A stretch of DNA of 64,000 nt from Candidatus Binatia bacterium (lineage in GTDB: Bacteria; Desulfobacterota; Binatia; UBA12015), in NCBI GenBank assembly GCA_029243485.1, contig JAQWRY010000072.1:62001-126000 (forward strand). The letters run 5' to 3'. The notes under the pieces are model-generated. The model searched no databases. It worked only from the letters and a program-made list of their open reading frames with translations, and was not told the DNA's origin. Each line of letters opens with the position of its first letter. Position 1 is the stretch's first letter. Of this stretch, positions 27,441 through 36,065 are shown piece by piece. The position numbers and the translations under genes were made by a program.

Positions 27441-28634
27441 ATGAACGGTGAAATCCTGGACAGGATGGTCGAGGAGTTCGCCGGCACCTGCGAGACCGGC
27501 GAGCGGTTTCACGGCGCTCAGATGGCGCTCTACCGTGACGGGCGCCGCGTGCTCGATGTGGGCGGCGGGGCGGCGCGCATTCGTACCGAGGTGCCGGTCG
27601 CCGAGGATACGCTCTTTGTGATGTTCAGCTGCACCAAGGCGTTGGCCTCTCTCGCGATGCTGATGCTCTATGAGCGCGGCAAGTTCCACTACGATGAGCA
27701 CGTCGTCGCGTATTGGCCCGAGTTTGCCCGGGTGATGCCCGAGAAGGCCGGCATCACGATTCGGCACGTCCTGAGTCATCGAGCCGGTTTCCCGGGAGGC
27801 CCGGAGTGGCTCACGGCGCGGCACTGGGGCGATCGCGCCGCGATCCGGCGCGCGATGGAGGAGGTGGAACTCTCGTTCCCCGCCGGCCAGAAGAACGCGT
27901 ACCACGCGATCAATTTCGGGCACATGGTGAACGAGCTGATTGAGCGGATCGATGGCCGTGACTGCGGCGTGTTCTTGCGCGAAGAGGTCTTCGAGCCTCT
28001 CGGGTTGAACGACATCCACGTCGGTCTGCCGGACGACTCGCGGCTCGAGGGCCGCGTGGCCTGGTGCTACAACGAGATGAACCTCTCCGCCGCGCGCGCG
28101 ACCGGCGTCGTCGCCCCCGGGCAGGAATCGAGCGAGGGTGAGGAGGCGAGCGCACTGGCGAGAGTGGCTCGAGCCGAGCCAGAGGGCGAACCGCGCGAGG
28201 TTCCGGAGCTTTCCCATCCCTTCAATCGGCCGGCCACGCATCAGGCCGTGTTGCCGGCGGCGGGCGGCATCGCGACCGCGCGCGATCTGACCGAGGTGTT
28301 GTCGGTGCTGGCCCTGGGAGGGAAGAGGGGCAACGTCGAGCTCGTCAGCCGGGAGGGGCTGGCGGCCGTGACCGCACCGACGAATCGCTCCAGCGACCTC
28401 GACGGCACGGTCGGGTGGCCTCTGCGCTGGAGCACCGGGTTCTCGCTGGGCTTCCACGGCGCGGGCAGCACGCTGCGGACGTTCGGGCACGGAGGTGCGG
28501 GGGGCCAGGAGACGTTCGCGGATCCCGATCGGCGACTCGCATGGACCTTCCTCACGAACGGTGAGATCTCCGACGATTTCATCGACTGGCGATACCGGCT
28601 GCAGTCGATGGCTTTCGAAGCTTGCGTGTCGTGA
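27441..28634 (+). CDS. serine hydrolase of the beta-lactamase / EstB family
   Basis: Class C beta-lactamase-fold esterase or peptidase of about 397 residues. S63-x-x-K66 in MFSCTKALASLAML is the nucleophile motif, the second motif is YHAINFGHMVNE, and HGGAGG near the end takes the place of the KTG triad. IRHVLSHRAGFPGG is a typical family segment. No signal peptide, so cytoplasmic, like EstB esterases. ATG at 27441 is chosen over 27399 because the protein-like sequence begins there, though the ribosome site is weak. Natural substrate unknown. Confidence 0.87.
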   Translation: MNGEILDRMVEEFAGTCETGERFHGAQMALYRDGRRVLDVGGGAARIRTEVPVAEDTLFVMFSCTKALASLAMLMLYERGKFHYDEHVVAYWPEFARVMPEKAGITIRHVLSHRAGFPGGPEWLTARHWGDRAAIRRAMEEVELSFPAGQKNAYHAINFGHMVNELIERIDGRDCGVFLREEVFEPLGLNDIHVGLPDDSRLEGRVAWCYNEMNLSAARATGVVAPGQESSEGEEASALARVARAEPEGEPREVPELSHPFNRPATHQAVLPAAGGIATARDLTEVLSVLALGGKRGNVELVSREGLAAVTAPTNRSSDLDGTVGWPLRWSTGFSLGFHGAGSTLRTFGHGGAGGQETFADPDRRLAWTFLTNGEISDDFIDWRYRLQSMAFEACVS

Positions 28635-28705
28635 GTACGAAGGCGGGCAAGGCGCGTATTCGCAAGCGCATCTGGGATCGTCTCGAGAAGGACGGCGTCG
28701 CTAGA
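28631..28705 (+). pseudogene. N-terminal relic of 5-formyltetrahydrofolate cyclo-ligase
   Basis: A GTG overlapping the hydrolase stop (GTGA) opens STKAGKARIRKRIWDRLE followed by KDGVARG, which resembles the start of the COG0212-type formyl-THF cyclo-ligase (normally continuing FPGAHGRIPNF). After about 25 codons the match stops where the cytochrome gene of the opposite strand ends. The GTGA overlap shows it was once coupled to the serine hydrolase. Recognised from memory on a short stretch, so moderate to low confidence. Confidence 0.4.
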
Positions 28706-30659
28706 GGAGGCCGAGGAAGGCACGGAGGTCGGCGCGCTCTTTCGAGGAGAGGCTGCCCGCGGGCTCTCCTGAGTGCGGCAGGCCGGTCGACGTGATTGCG
28801 GCGAGGACCGCCTCGAGATCCGCTGCGGAGCCGTTCGTGAAGTAGGGACGTTTCTTGTAGAGCCGGCGGAGCGAGGGGGGGCGAGCCCCTTCGGGATGCA
28901 CGTACGGCGTGATGCCCGTCTTCTCGTAGCCATTGCGTCCCCAGACGATCGTCCCGGTCGAGAACAGGTTCGCTTCCCATTCGGCCTGCGGCACAGCGGA
29001 AGTTGGATCGTCGGAGACGAGTCGGGCGGCGTGGCAGCTCTGGCACCGCTCGGCGAAGACTTCGGCGCCGCGTCGTTCGGACGGAGTGAATGCGTTGCGG
29101 CCGGCGGCGGCGGGATTCGGCGTGTGCTCGAAGCCCATCAGGAACGTCAGGAGCGCCCTACGGAGGAAGAGGGGAGACATCGTTTCCGGTACACCCGTCG
29201 TGTCGAGCCACGGGAAGTCGGCACGGTCCAGCGAGAACCAGGGGTCTCTCCGGTTCTTCTTGTTGGCGACCCGGAACTCGTTGTGGACCATCCGGGCCAT
29301 TGTCGGATCGAGAGCGCGCGAGAAGTACGGGCGGTTGCCGTGCAGGCCGACGAGTGGCTTCGTCGTGGCGCGGACGTCTCCGCGACCGGTCGAGTGCGTG
29401 CGCCCGTCGACGTAGCCTTCGTGGTGGCAGGTCTCGCAAGTGAACCGGCTTCGCGGCCCCTCATTCTCGTTCCACGGGGCCATGAGCGTCGTGAAGAAGA
29501 GCGCCTCGCCGATTCGGGATTCGGGAGTGCGCGCCGCCGCGGGTCGCACGGCGACCGGCGTCTGCGGTCGCGTGGTAACGACCCAGGCGTCGAGCAGGGG
29601 GTTCGCGGCGAGTGGGCCTTGGAGGTCGGTCGTTCCCGGGGGAAGTGGTTCTCGCGTCACCGTCGGTGGGTCCGTGAGGTTCCGATCGGGCCAGGTGAGC
29701 GTCAGCAGGTCGGCCGTCGCGAAGCCGGCTACGCGAACGGCCAAGTTGGCGTCGCGAGTGAGATCGATCGCCTTCGGCGTCACGATCCCGTGCGAGGAGA
29801 GATTCACGGTGGCGAGCCGCGCGGTCTCTCCCGACGTCGGGTCGACCCGGTGCAGGAAGAGGAATGAATCGATGTAGCCGAACGCGCCGTCGCTCCGGTC
29901 GAGAGGCCTGTCTTCCACGCCTCCAGCCGCGATGAGGAGACCGTCTTCCGTCGTGTGCCCCGCGAACGACCAGAACGGACCGTCGTGAACGACTCGCGTG
30001 ATTTCGCGGCCGGTGTCGTCGAGAACGAGAAGGGCTCCTTCGAGGAGGCAGTTCACCACCGCGAGATGGTCGAAGGCGGCCAACTCGACAGGCCCCTCGC
30101 ACGCAGCGAGCTCCCGGAGATCCGCGGTCTCGCCGTGCAGGCGGATTGCGACGACCTGATGCAGGTAGGCGTCCACCGCCACGATCTGGTCACCGAGAAT
30201 CGCGACGTCGCGGATCCCGTAGGCCCCGGGGACCGGAACGGAGCCGAGGGACGTGAGCTCGTCGTCCGCGACCCGGAATTGCGCCACACGGGCGGATTGG
30301 TCGCTCACTACGAGCAGGTTGCCGTCGGGTGCGAAGGTGAGCCCAGTTGGAGACGCCGGTGTCTCGGCGCGCGCGAGCTCTCGACCTGTCTCGTCAACGA
30401 CCACCACGGCGTTCGCGCCTCGGAGCAGGCCGATCCAGCGACCGGGAGTCGGTGCTGCGATCAGCCGGTAGGGATCGGGCCCCAGGTCTTCACGGGACCG
30501 ATCCTTCCAGTCGGTGCGTGCGCGAACCGACTCTTCGAAAGCCACGAGTTCCGTGGGCTCGGGCCCAGCGGAGGCTGTGAGCGCCCCGCTGAACAGGAGC
30601 GCGCACGTTGCGGCGACGAGGATGGTCTCTCGTTGCCTCGTTCGAGGTGTTCGTCCCAC
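28701..30659 (-). CDS. di-haem cytochrome c peroxidase-like protein with N-terminal propeller
   Basis: Exported 652-residue protein. Signal peptide (AATCALLFSGALTASAG), then about 330 residues of YVTN/NHL-like blades (RLIAAPTPGRWIGLLRG, GLTFAPDGNLLVVSDQSARV), then a MauG/CcpA-type domain with two haem sites, CETCHHEG near residue 408 and CQSCHAAR near 538, plus GLHGNRPYFSRA and RPPSLRRLYKKRPYFTNG, which hold distal ligands in this family. Members reduce peroxide or oxidise amino-acid side chains; the fused propeller may bind a partner protein. Its end overlaps the cyclo-ligase relic on the other strand. Confidence 0.87.
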   Translation of the reverse strand: MGRTPRTRQRETILVAATCALLFSGALTASAGPEPTELVAFEESVRARTDWKDRSREDLGPDPYRLIAAPTPGRWIGLLRGANAVVVVDETGRELARAETPASPTGLTFAPDGNLLVVSDQSARVAQFRVADDELTSLGSVPVPGAYGIRDVAILGDQIVAVDAYLHQVVAIRLHGETADLRELAACEGPVELAAFDHLAVVNCLLEGALLVLDDTGREITRVVHDGPFWSFAGHTTEDGLLIAAGGVEDRPLDRSDGAFGYIDSFLFLHRVDPTSGETARLATVNLSSHGIVTPKAIDLTRDANLAVRVAGFATADLLTLTWPDRNLTDPPTVTREPLPPGTTDLQGPLAANPLLDAWVVTTRPQTPVAVRPAAARTPESRIGEALFFTTLMAPWNENEGPRSRFTCETCHHEGYVDGRTHSTGRGDVRATTKPLVGLHGNRPYFSRALDPTMARMVHNEFRVANKKNRRDPWFSLDRADFPWLDTTGVPETMSPLFLRRALLTFLMGFEHTPNPAAAGRNAFTPSERRGAEVFAERCQSCHAARLVSDDPTSAVPQAEWEANLFSTGTIVWGRNGYEKTGITPYVHPEGARPPSLRRLYKKRPYFTNGSAADLEAVLAAITSTGLPHSGEPAGSLSSKERADLRAFLGLL

Positions 30660-30676
30660 TCAGAGACGAGGGAACG

Positions 30677-32752
30677 TCAATCCCACATGCCGCGCAACCG
30701 GGCGCCGACGTCGACGCGCGTCGGCCCGTCCTGCACGACGGAGTCTTCGTCGGTCGCGGCTCCTGCGACACGGCGTTCGAAGCGATTGAGGATACCGTCG
30801 GGCAGGAAGCGCGATCGTGGCGCGTATAGGTGCCGGTCTCCGTCCCGCGGCTGATTGTGCACGTAAAAGCGCATGGGATGGACGAGGTGGAGATGGTCGC
30901 GCGCGCGGGTCATGGCGACGTAGAGGAGGCGACGTTCTTCCTCGATCTCCTCGGGGCGGCTGCACGCCATGTCGGACGGGATGCAGCCGTCGACCACGTT
31001 CAGGACGTGCACGGTGTCCCACTCCTGTCCTTTGGCCGAGTGGATCGTCGACAGGACGAGGTAGTCCTCGTCGAGGTGGGGTGGTCCCGCTTCGGCGCCG
31101 GTCGCTGCCGGTGGGTCGAGGGTCAGCTCGCTCAAGAATCGCTCGCGGCTCGGCTGCGTTGCCGCGATCTCTTCGAGGTGAATGAGATCGCCCATTCGGA
31201 TGTGGGCGTCGTCGTGGAGACGGCCGAGGTGGGGTTCGTACCAGCGGCGCGCCATTTCGACCTGCCCCTGCCACGGAGTCTCGCTGTTTCGCAGTCGCTC
31301 GTAGAGCTCGCACACCTTCGGCCAGTGCTCGCGCGCCGCCGCCGGGATGGGAAGTTCACGGAGCGCGCTCGTGTCGAAGCGGTTGCGCTCGAGTTGTGCC
31401 AGGGCGCGACGGGCGCTCGTTGGGCCGACGCCGGGTAAAAGCTGGAGGGTGCGGAACCCTGCGACCGCATCGCGCGGATTCTCGGCCCAGCGGAGAACGC
31501 AGACCAGATCCTTCACATGCGCCGCTTCGAGGAAGCGGAGTCCGCCGAACTTCACAAACGGGATCTCTCGTCGAGAGAGTTCCAACTCGAGTTGAGCGCT
31601 GTGGTGCGAGGTTCGGAAGAGGACGGCTTGCTGTTTCAGTCCGAGGCCGGCCTCGCGGCTCGCGAGGACCTGCTCGACGACGTAGTCGGCCTGGGCGGAC
31701 TCGTCTTCGACGAGGACGAGGTGCGGTTTTTCCTCCGACGGGCGCCGGGAGAAAAGGTTCTTCTCGAAGCGTTCCGCAGACAGCCCGATGACCGCATTGC
31801 TCGCATCGAGGATGGGCTGTGTCGACCGATAATTCTGTTCGAGGGTGACGACCCGCGCCCGCGTTTCGAACTGCGCGGGGAAGTCGAGGATGTTGCGCAC
31901 CGTGGCGGCGCGAAACGCATAGATCGACTGGGCTTCATCGCCGACGACCGTGAGCCCTTTCCCCGAAGGGCGCATGCCGAGGAGAATCGATGCCTGCAAT
32001 GCGTTGGTGTCCTGGTACTCGTCGACCAGAACGTGATCGAACCGCTTTGCGACCCGTGGGGCGATCGCGGGCTCGCCCATGAGGTGCGCCCAGTAGAGCA
32101 GCAGGTCGTCGTAGTCGAGAACGTTCGTGCGTTGCTTGGCTTCGACGTAGGCGCCGAACAGGGCCCGCAGTTCCTTCTCCCAGCGATCGCACCAGGGGAA
32201 TGAGTTCTTCAGAGTCTCGGCGAGCGGCTTCTGGGAGTTCACCGTGTGCGAGTAGATCGCGAGGCACGTCGACTTCCTCGGGAACCGGCGCTTTCGCTCG
32301 GAGAGGCCAAGGTGGTCGCGTTCGAGATCGATCACGTCGGCTGCGTCTGAAGAGTCGAGAACGGTGAACGAGGGGTCGAGGCCGATCGATTTCGCGTGGA
32401 GTCGCAGCAGTCGGTTTGCGATGCCGTGAAACGTTCCCGCCCATCCAACGCGCCCGGGGGCGGTGGCGGCCAGTTTTCGGCTCGCCACGATGCGTTCGAC
32501 CCGGCGGCCCATCTCCTGCGCGGCCCGCCTCGTGAAGGTCAGGAGGAGGATCCGACGGGGGTCCGCACCGCTCTCGATCAGGCGAGCGACACGGTGGGCG
32601 AGGGTATTCGTCTTCCCCGACCCGGCGCCCGCGATGACGAGAAGGGCGGGGGCCGAGGCGCCGTCCGTGCCGATCCCGTGCTCGACGGCGGATCTCTGCG
32701 CGGCGTTCAGGCCGTCTCTATCCTCGGTTTCCTGCTCTGTCTTCGCCATCAT
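30677..32752 (-). CDS. UvrD/Rep-type ATP-dependent 3'-5' DNA helicase
   Basis: SF1A helicase of 691 residues. Motif I AGAGSGKT (41-48), Ia LLTFTRRAAQEMGRRV, motif II VLVDEYQDTN, III VVGDEAQSIYAFRAA, IV VTLEQNYRSTQPIL, V VLSTIHSAKGQEWDTV, VI RRLLYVAMTRARDHLHL. All catalytic motifs are intact, so it should be active in repair or replication restart. Similar in size to PcrA/UvrD but with a short C-terminus lacking an obvious RNAP-binding Tudor domain. Starts Met-Met; 17 bases separate its stop from the cytochrome start, a possible two-gene operon without obvious functional link. Confidence 0.93.
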   Translation of the reverse strand: MMAKTEQETEDRDGLNAAQRSAVEHGIGTDGASAPALLVIAGAGSGKTNTLAHRVARLIESGADPRRILLLTFTRRAAQEMGRRVERIVASRKLAATAPGRVGWAGTFHGIANRLLRLHAKSIGLDPSFTVLDSSDAADVIDLERDHLGLSERKRRFPRKSTCLAIYSHTVNSQKPLAETLKNSFPWCDRWEKELRALFGAYVEAKQRTNVLDYDDLLLYWAHLMGEPAIAPRVAKRFDHVLVDEYQDTNALQASILLGMRPSGKGLTVVGDEAQSIYAFRAATVRNILDFPAQFETRARVVTLEQNYRSTQPILDASNAVIGLSAERFEKNLFSRRPSEEKPHLVLVEDESAQADYVVEQVLASREAGLGLKQQAVLFRTSHHSAQLELELSRREIPFVKFGGLRFLEAAHVKDLVCVLRWAENPRDAVAGFRTLQLLPGVGPTSARRALAQLERNRFDTSALRELPIPAAAREHWPKVCELYERLRNSETPWQGQVEMARRWYEPHLGRLHDDAHIRMGDLIHLEEIAATQPSRERFLSELTLDPPAATGAEAGPPHLDEDYLVLSTIHSAKGQEWDTVHVLNVVDGCIPSDMACSRPEEIEEERRLLYVAMTRARDHLHLVHPMRFYVHNQPRDGDRHLYAPRSRFLPDGILNRFERRVAGAATDEDSVVQDGPTRVDVGARLRGMWD

Positions 32753-32831
32753 TTCGCCGTCCTGGGACCGTTGACCCTGGGCGAAAAAAAGGCGAAGCGC
32801 AAGACAGGATCCCGAGAAGTGCCGGAAGGCG

Positions 32832-32871
32832 CATCATTAATCGGATTATATAGATTTTATAGTAGGACTAT
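32832..32871. promoter_or_regulatory. AT-rich divergent promoter region
   Basis: About 40 bases of mostly A/T (including TTATATAGATTTTATAGTAG) in otherwise GC-rich DNA, immediately upstream of the 54-codon gene at 32874 and 80 bases upstream of the divergent helicase. TATAGT ending near 32863 could be a -10, about 10 bases before the ATG. No clean -35 is assigned. Confidence 0.4.
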
Positions 32872-32873
32872 TG

Positions 32874-33038
32874 ATGCGAACGCTCGGGATCGTACTCGGC
32901 AGTCTTCTCGCCATGGTGGCCATCGGCTTCTTCCTCCTCGCCTTCGTCGTCGTCTGGTACATCGTGCGCTGCGTTCGCGGGATGCAGTTCGCTGCCCGCC
33001 AGGAGCCGATGCCGGACGCGACGACCTGGCTCTGGTAG
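32874..33038 (+). CDS. 54-residue single-pass membrane protein, hypothetical
   Basis: Short protein with one membrane helix (residues 4-27, LGIVLGSLLAMVAIGFFLLA) followed by WYIVRCVRGM and a polar tail ending DATTWLW. It starts right after an AT-rich promoter-like stretch and stops 10 bases before the LLM oxidoreductase, so it heads a probable four-gene transcript. No ribosome site is evident, again suggesting a short leader. Family not recognised. The helix and codon use support it as a real gene. Confidence 0.55.
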   Translation: MRTLGIVLGSLLAMVAIGFFLLAFVVVWYIVRCVRGMQFAARQEPMPDATTWLW

Positions 33039-33048
33039 AGATCCGTAC

Positions 33049-33924
33049 ATGACGGCAACGCGCGGCGTATGGTTTGCCCCGGAGGCGATCGCTACTCCGG
33101 ATCTCGTGAAGACCACTCAGCTGATGGAGGAGCTCGGCTACGAGACCTTCTGGCTCGCGGAGACGTTCGGAAGGGATCCGTTCGCGCTGGCGGCCTCCCT
33201 CGGCGCGCACACCAGCCGGATTAAGGTCGCCACCGGCATCGCGAACGTCTTCCACCGGCACCCCGGTGCGATGAAGCAGGCGGCGAACACGGTCGCCGAG
33301 CAGACCGGGGGCCGCTTCATCCTCGGCCTGGGGATCTCCAGTCCGGCGATCGTCCAGAAGATTCGGAAGCTCGACTACTCCAAGCCGGTGACCTACCTGA
33401 AGCAGTATCTCGAGGACTACGCGGCGTCTCGATACTTCTCGATTCCGCCGCCGGCCGAGGTCCCCATCGTCCTCGCGGCCCTCAGCCCGAAGATGCTCAA
33501 GATCGCGAAGGAGCGCTCCGCCGGCGCGCTCACGTACAACGTGACGCCGGAGCACACCGCGGTCGCACGTGAGGCGCTCGGGCCCGACCGCATTCTCGCG
33601 GTCGAGCAGAAGATCATCCTGAGCACCGACGCAGGCAAGTGCCGCGAGACGGCGGCCGGAGTGATGCGCTTCTATCAAAAGGCGCCGGGCTACCGGCGTG
33701 CGTGGAACGCGCTCGGCTTCACCGACTCCGAGATCGATGAGCCGTCGCCTCGCTACCTGGACGCGATCGTCGCGTGGGGTACGGAGGAGAAGATTCAGGC
33801 GACGATCGACGCACACGTCGCGGCCGGCGCCGATCATGTTTGCCTGCAGCCGCTGCATCCCGAGGCCGGAATCGCTGCGATCGATGAGAACGCGCTCCGG
33901 GTTTTCGCGCCCGGTGGAGCCTGA
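33049..33924 (+). CDS. LLM-class oxidoreductase, F420-type (TIGR03620-like)
   Basis: Luciferase-like TIM-barrel oxidoreductase of 291 residues: GVWFAPEAIATPDLVKTTQ, GYETFWLAETFGRDPFALAA, IKVATGIANVFHRHPGAMKQ, RFILGLGISSPAIVQK and AGADHVCLQPLHPE match the short F420-dependent group. Different subfamily from the LLM gene at 2978. It is followed after 5 bases by an alpha/beta hydrolase that in turn overlaps a BtrH_N gene, so it belongs to a modification or biosynthetic cassette. F420 rather than FMN is inferred from subfamily. Confidence 0.87.
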   Translation: MTATRGVWFAPEAIATPDLVKTTQLMEELGYETFWLAETFGRDPFALAASLGAHTSRIKVATGIANVFHRHPGAMKQAANTVAEQTGGRFILGLGISSPAIVQKIRKLDYSKPVTYLKQYLEDYAASRYFSIPPPAEVPIVLAALSPKMLKIAKERSAGALTYNVTPEHTAVAREALGPDRILAVEQKIILSTDAGKCRETAAGVMRFYQKAPGYRRAWNALGFTDSEIDEPSPRYLDAIVAWGTEEKIQATIDAHVAAGADHVCLQPLHPEAGIAAIDENALRVFAPGGA

Positions 33925-33929
33925 GTCCC

Positions 33930-34430
33930 ATGCCGAACAATCCACTTCGCGTGCAGTTCATTCACGGATTGGAGGGCAGCCCTAACGGTGCCAAGGCGCG
34001 TCTGTTCGCCGACGAGTTCGTGACGTCGACGCCGGTGATCAACACGAAGGACTTTCCGTCCTGCGTCGACGTGCACGTAGCCGAGATCCAAAACTTCCAG
34101 CCGAACGTGCTGATCGGCTCCTCGTTCGGCGGCGCGGTCGCGCTCGAGCTCCTCCACCGGGGTGCCTGGGACGGGCCGACTCTGTTGTTGGCACAGGCGG
34201 CGCTTCGCATCGGCCAGCAGACGACGGTGCCCGATGGGGTCGTCGTGTGGATCGTGCACGGCACCAATGATGAAGTAGTGAACGTCGAGGACAGCCGGCG
34301 CCTCGCGAAGACGGGATCTCCTCACCTGGTACGGATGATCGAAGTCGACGACGATCACTCCCTGCACGCGATGGCCGCGGATGGACGTCTTCTCGAGTTG
34401 GTGCGGGCGATCGCGATCGACACACGGTGA
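33930..34430 (+). CDS. small alpha/beta hydrolase, YqiA/UPF0227-like
   Basis: Compact lid-less alpha/beta hydrolase of 166 residues: opening RVQFIHGLEGSPNGAKAR (oxyanion HG), nucleophile elbow LIGSSFGGAVALELL (Ser65), VVWIVHGTNDEVV with the acid residue, and catalytic His in DDDHSLHAM. Residues 30-60 are much shorter than in standard hydrolases, as in the YqiA esterase/thioesterase group. Coupled to the genes on both sides (5-base gap, GTGA overlap). An ester or thioester of the cassette product is a reasonable substrate guess. Confidence 0.8.
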   Translation: MPNNPLRVQFIHGLEGSPNGAKARLFADEFVTSTPVINTKDFPSCVDVHVAEIQNFQPNVLIGSSFGGAVALELLHRGAWDGPTLLLAQAALRIGQQTTVPDGVVVWIVHGTNDEVVNVEDSRRLAKTGSPHLVRMIEVDDDHSLHAMAADGRLLELVRAIAIDTR

Positions 34431-35443
34431 ACGTCTCGATCGGCGACTATCAAAACCGCCCGGGAGAGCACTGCGGCAGTGTCGCCATGCGGGGTCTTCT
34501 GCAGCACTACTGCGATCTGGACCTCCCCGAGCCGGCCGTATTCGGCCTGGGCTCCGGCCTAGCCTGCGTCTACCTGACCGGGCCCGACCTGGACCCCGCA
34601 CACCTGGTCTTCGGTCGGACGATCTCGATGGAGGCCGATCTCGCAGAGAACCTGCAGGTCGACTATCGCGAAGAGACGGAAGCCGACGACGACGTGGCCT
34701 GGGAGAAGGCGCGCGCCGAGGTGGTTGCCGGACGGCCGACGATGTTGTCGGGCGATATCCTCTATCTCGACTACCGCGAGTACAAGGTGCACTTCCCGGG
34801 GCATCGTTTCGTTCTGCTCGGCTTCGACGACGCGACCGAGAAGGCGCAGATCGCAGACCGGATCAACGTCGCGCCGGAACTGTGTTCGTACGGCGCGCTT
34901 CGGAAGAGTCGCAACCCGAAAGATGCGATGTCGACCAACAACCTCTGGGGGAAGTTCCACGGAACTGAGGTCGGTCGCAGCCTCGTCGACGCGTCGCGCG
35001 TGGCGATCGACCGGTGCGCGAAGAGCATGCTCGAGACGACGACCGAGCAGGGCGCGGCACTCTCCGGGGAGTTCTCGATGAAGACCGGTGTCGCCGCGAT
35101 CCGTCAGCTCGCCGCCGCGATCCCCGAGTGGGGCGGCCGCGCCGACGCCGCCTGGATCGCATCGTATAATGCGCGCTGCATCGAGAAGTTCGGGAACGGA
35201 GGCGGAAACTTCCGCCGCTTGTACGCGGGCTTTCTCACCTGGGCGCACGCTCTCGATGCGAGCCTGGTCCCGGCCGCCGCGCCGGCGCAGATGCTGCGGG
35301 CGGCGGATGGCTGGACGGCTCTTTCGGAGACGCTCGGCGCGGCGTCGAAGGAAGGCGCAACACCCGATCTTTGGCCCCGCGCGGGCGTCCAGGCTTCCGA
35401 GGTGGCGGACCTCGAAGAGCGCGTGTTCCGTTCGCTGCTTTAG
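34427..35443 (+). CDS. BtrH_N / DUF4872-type protein
   Basis: 338 residues. Opens with GEHCGSVAMRGLLQHY, the Cys-containing motif (C16) of the butirosin BtrH N-terminal domain, a papain-like fold that transfers acyl groups from an acyl carrier protein; HFPGHRFVLLGFDD near residue 125 supplies the His-containing strand. The second half (from about 170, SLVDASRVAIDRCAKSML to ARCIEKFGNGGGNFRRLY) matches the DUF4872 companion domain, with FRRLYAGFL typical. GTG start overlaps the upstream stop (GTGA). Could be acyltransferase, cyclase or peptidase; no aminoglycoside genes are nearby. Confidence 0.75.
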   Translation: MNVSIGDYQNRPGEHCGSVAMRGLLQHYCDLDLPEPAVFGLGSGLACVYLTGPDLDPAHLVFGRTISMEADLAENLQVDYREETEADDDVAWEKARAEVVAGRPTMLSGDILYLDYREYKVHFPGHRFVLLGFDDATEKAQIADRINVAPELCSYGALRKSRNPKDAMSTNNLWGKFHGTEVGRSLVDASRVAIDRCAKSMLETTTEQGAALSGEFSMKTGVAAIRQLAAAIPEWGGRADAAWIASYNARCIEKFGNGGGNFRRLYAGFLTWAHALDASLVPAAAPAQMLRAADGWTALSETLGAASKEGATPDLWPRAGVQASEVADLEERVFRSLL

Positions 35444-35507
35444 GGGGCCCCACTCAAGATGGATCGGAGTGAGGTCGTCGTGAGCCAAGCTTGGGTCAGA
35501 CGCCTAC

Positions 35508-36037
35508 TCAGAACACCGAGCTGGAGAGGGGCACGTCGGCGCGTGACCACGACTCCTCCTGCTGCTCCTGCACGACTTCGGCCCCGGTGCTCTGGTCCTG
35601 AGCGCGAAGGCTCTCCGTGAGGCCGTAGAGCGTCCACCCGCTGCGAGGCATGTGCTTGAGCTGCGTCCGGTAGGTTCGTTCCGCCGTGGCGCGTCGCTCG
35701 CTTCCATCGGCTTGTTGATGTTGGCGCCCAGGACGTAGGCCTCGCCCCAAAAGCAAATCGCGCTACTCGGATCGAGGCGCTGCGCTTCGCGAAAGGAGCG
35801 TGCGGCGTCGGCGTGGTTGAAGCCGTAGGTCAGCATCAATCCCTGGCCGAAATATTTCTGGGCGAGGGGGGAGGAGGTCGAGACGGGGTAGGAGTGATCG
35901 CTCAGGTCGTTGAAGAGAGGTGCGGTCGCGCCCTCGGGTACGATCCGACGTGGCTCACTGCCTACATCGGTCTCGCGAGCCGAGCATGCCATGAGTAACA
36001 CGCAGCAGAGAATCGAAGCGGTCTTCTTTCCGTGCAT
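35508..36037 (-). pseudogene. TPR lipoprotein relic with large internal deletion
   Basis: Begins as a lipoprotein (MHGKKTASILCCVLLMACSA) followed by a TPR region: SPLAQKYFGQGLMLTYGFNH, DAARSFREAQRLDPSSAICF, WGEAYVLGANINKPMEASD. The frame then breaks near 35690 and continues in another frame with the normal C-terminus of this family: RTYRTQLKHMPRSGWTLYGL, TESLRAQDQSTGAEVVQEQQ, WSRADVPLSSSVF. Intact relatives run to about 550 residues, so several hundred middle codons are gone. It lies just downstream of the antiporter operon. Confidence 0.7.
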
Positions 36038-36065
36038 TGCTCCAGTCCTCCGACGTCTGAATCGT

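Noticed and set aside
27108..28490. 460-residue minus-strand frame opposite the serine hydrolase
   Set aside because: Shadow frame; the plus strand has S-x-x-K and HGG motifs.
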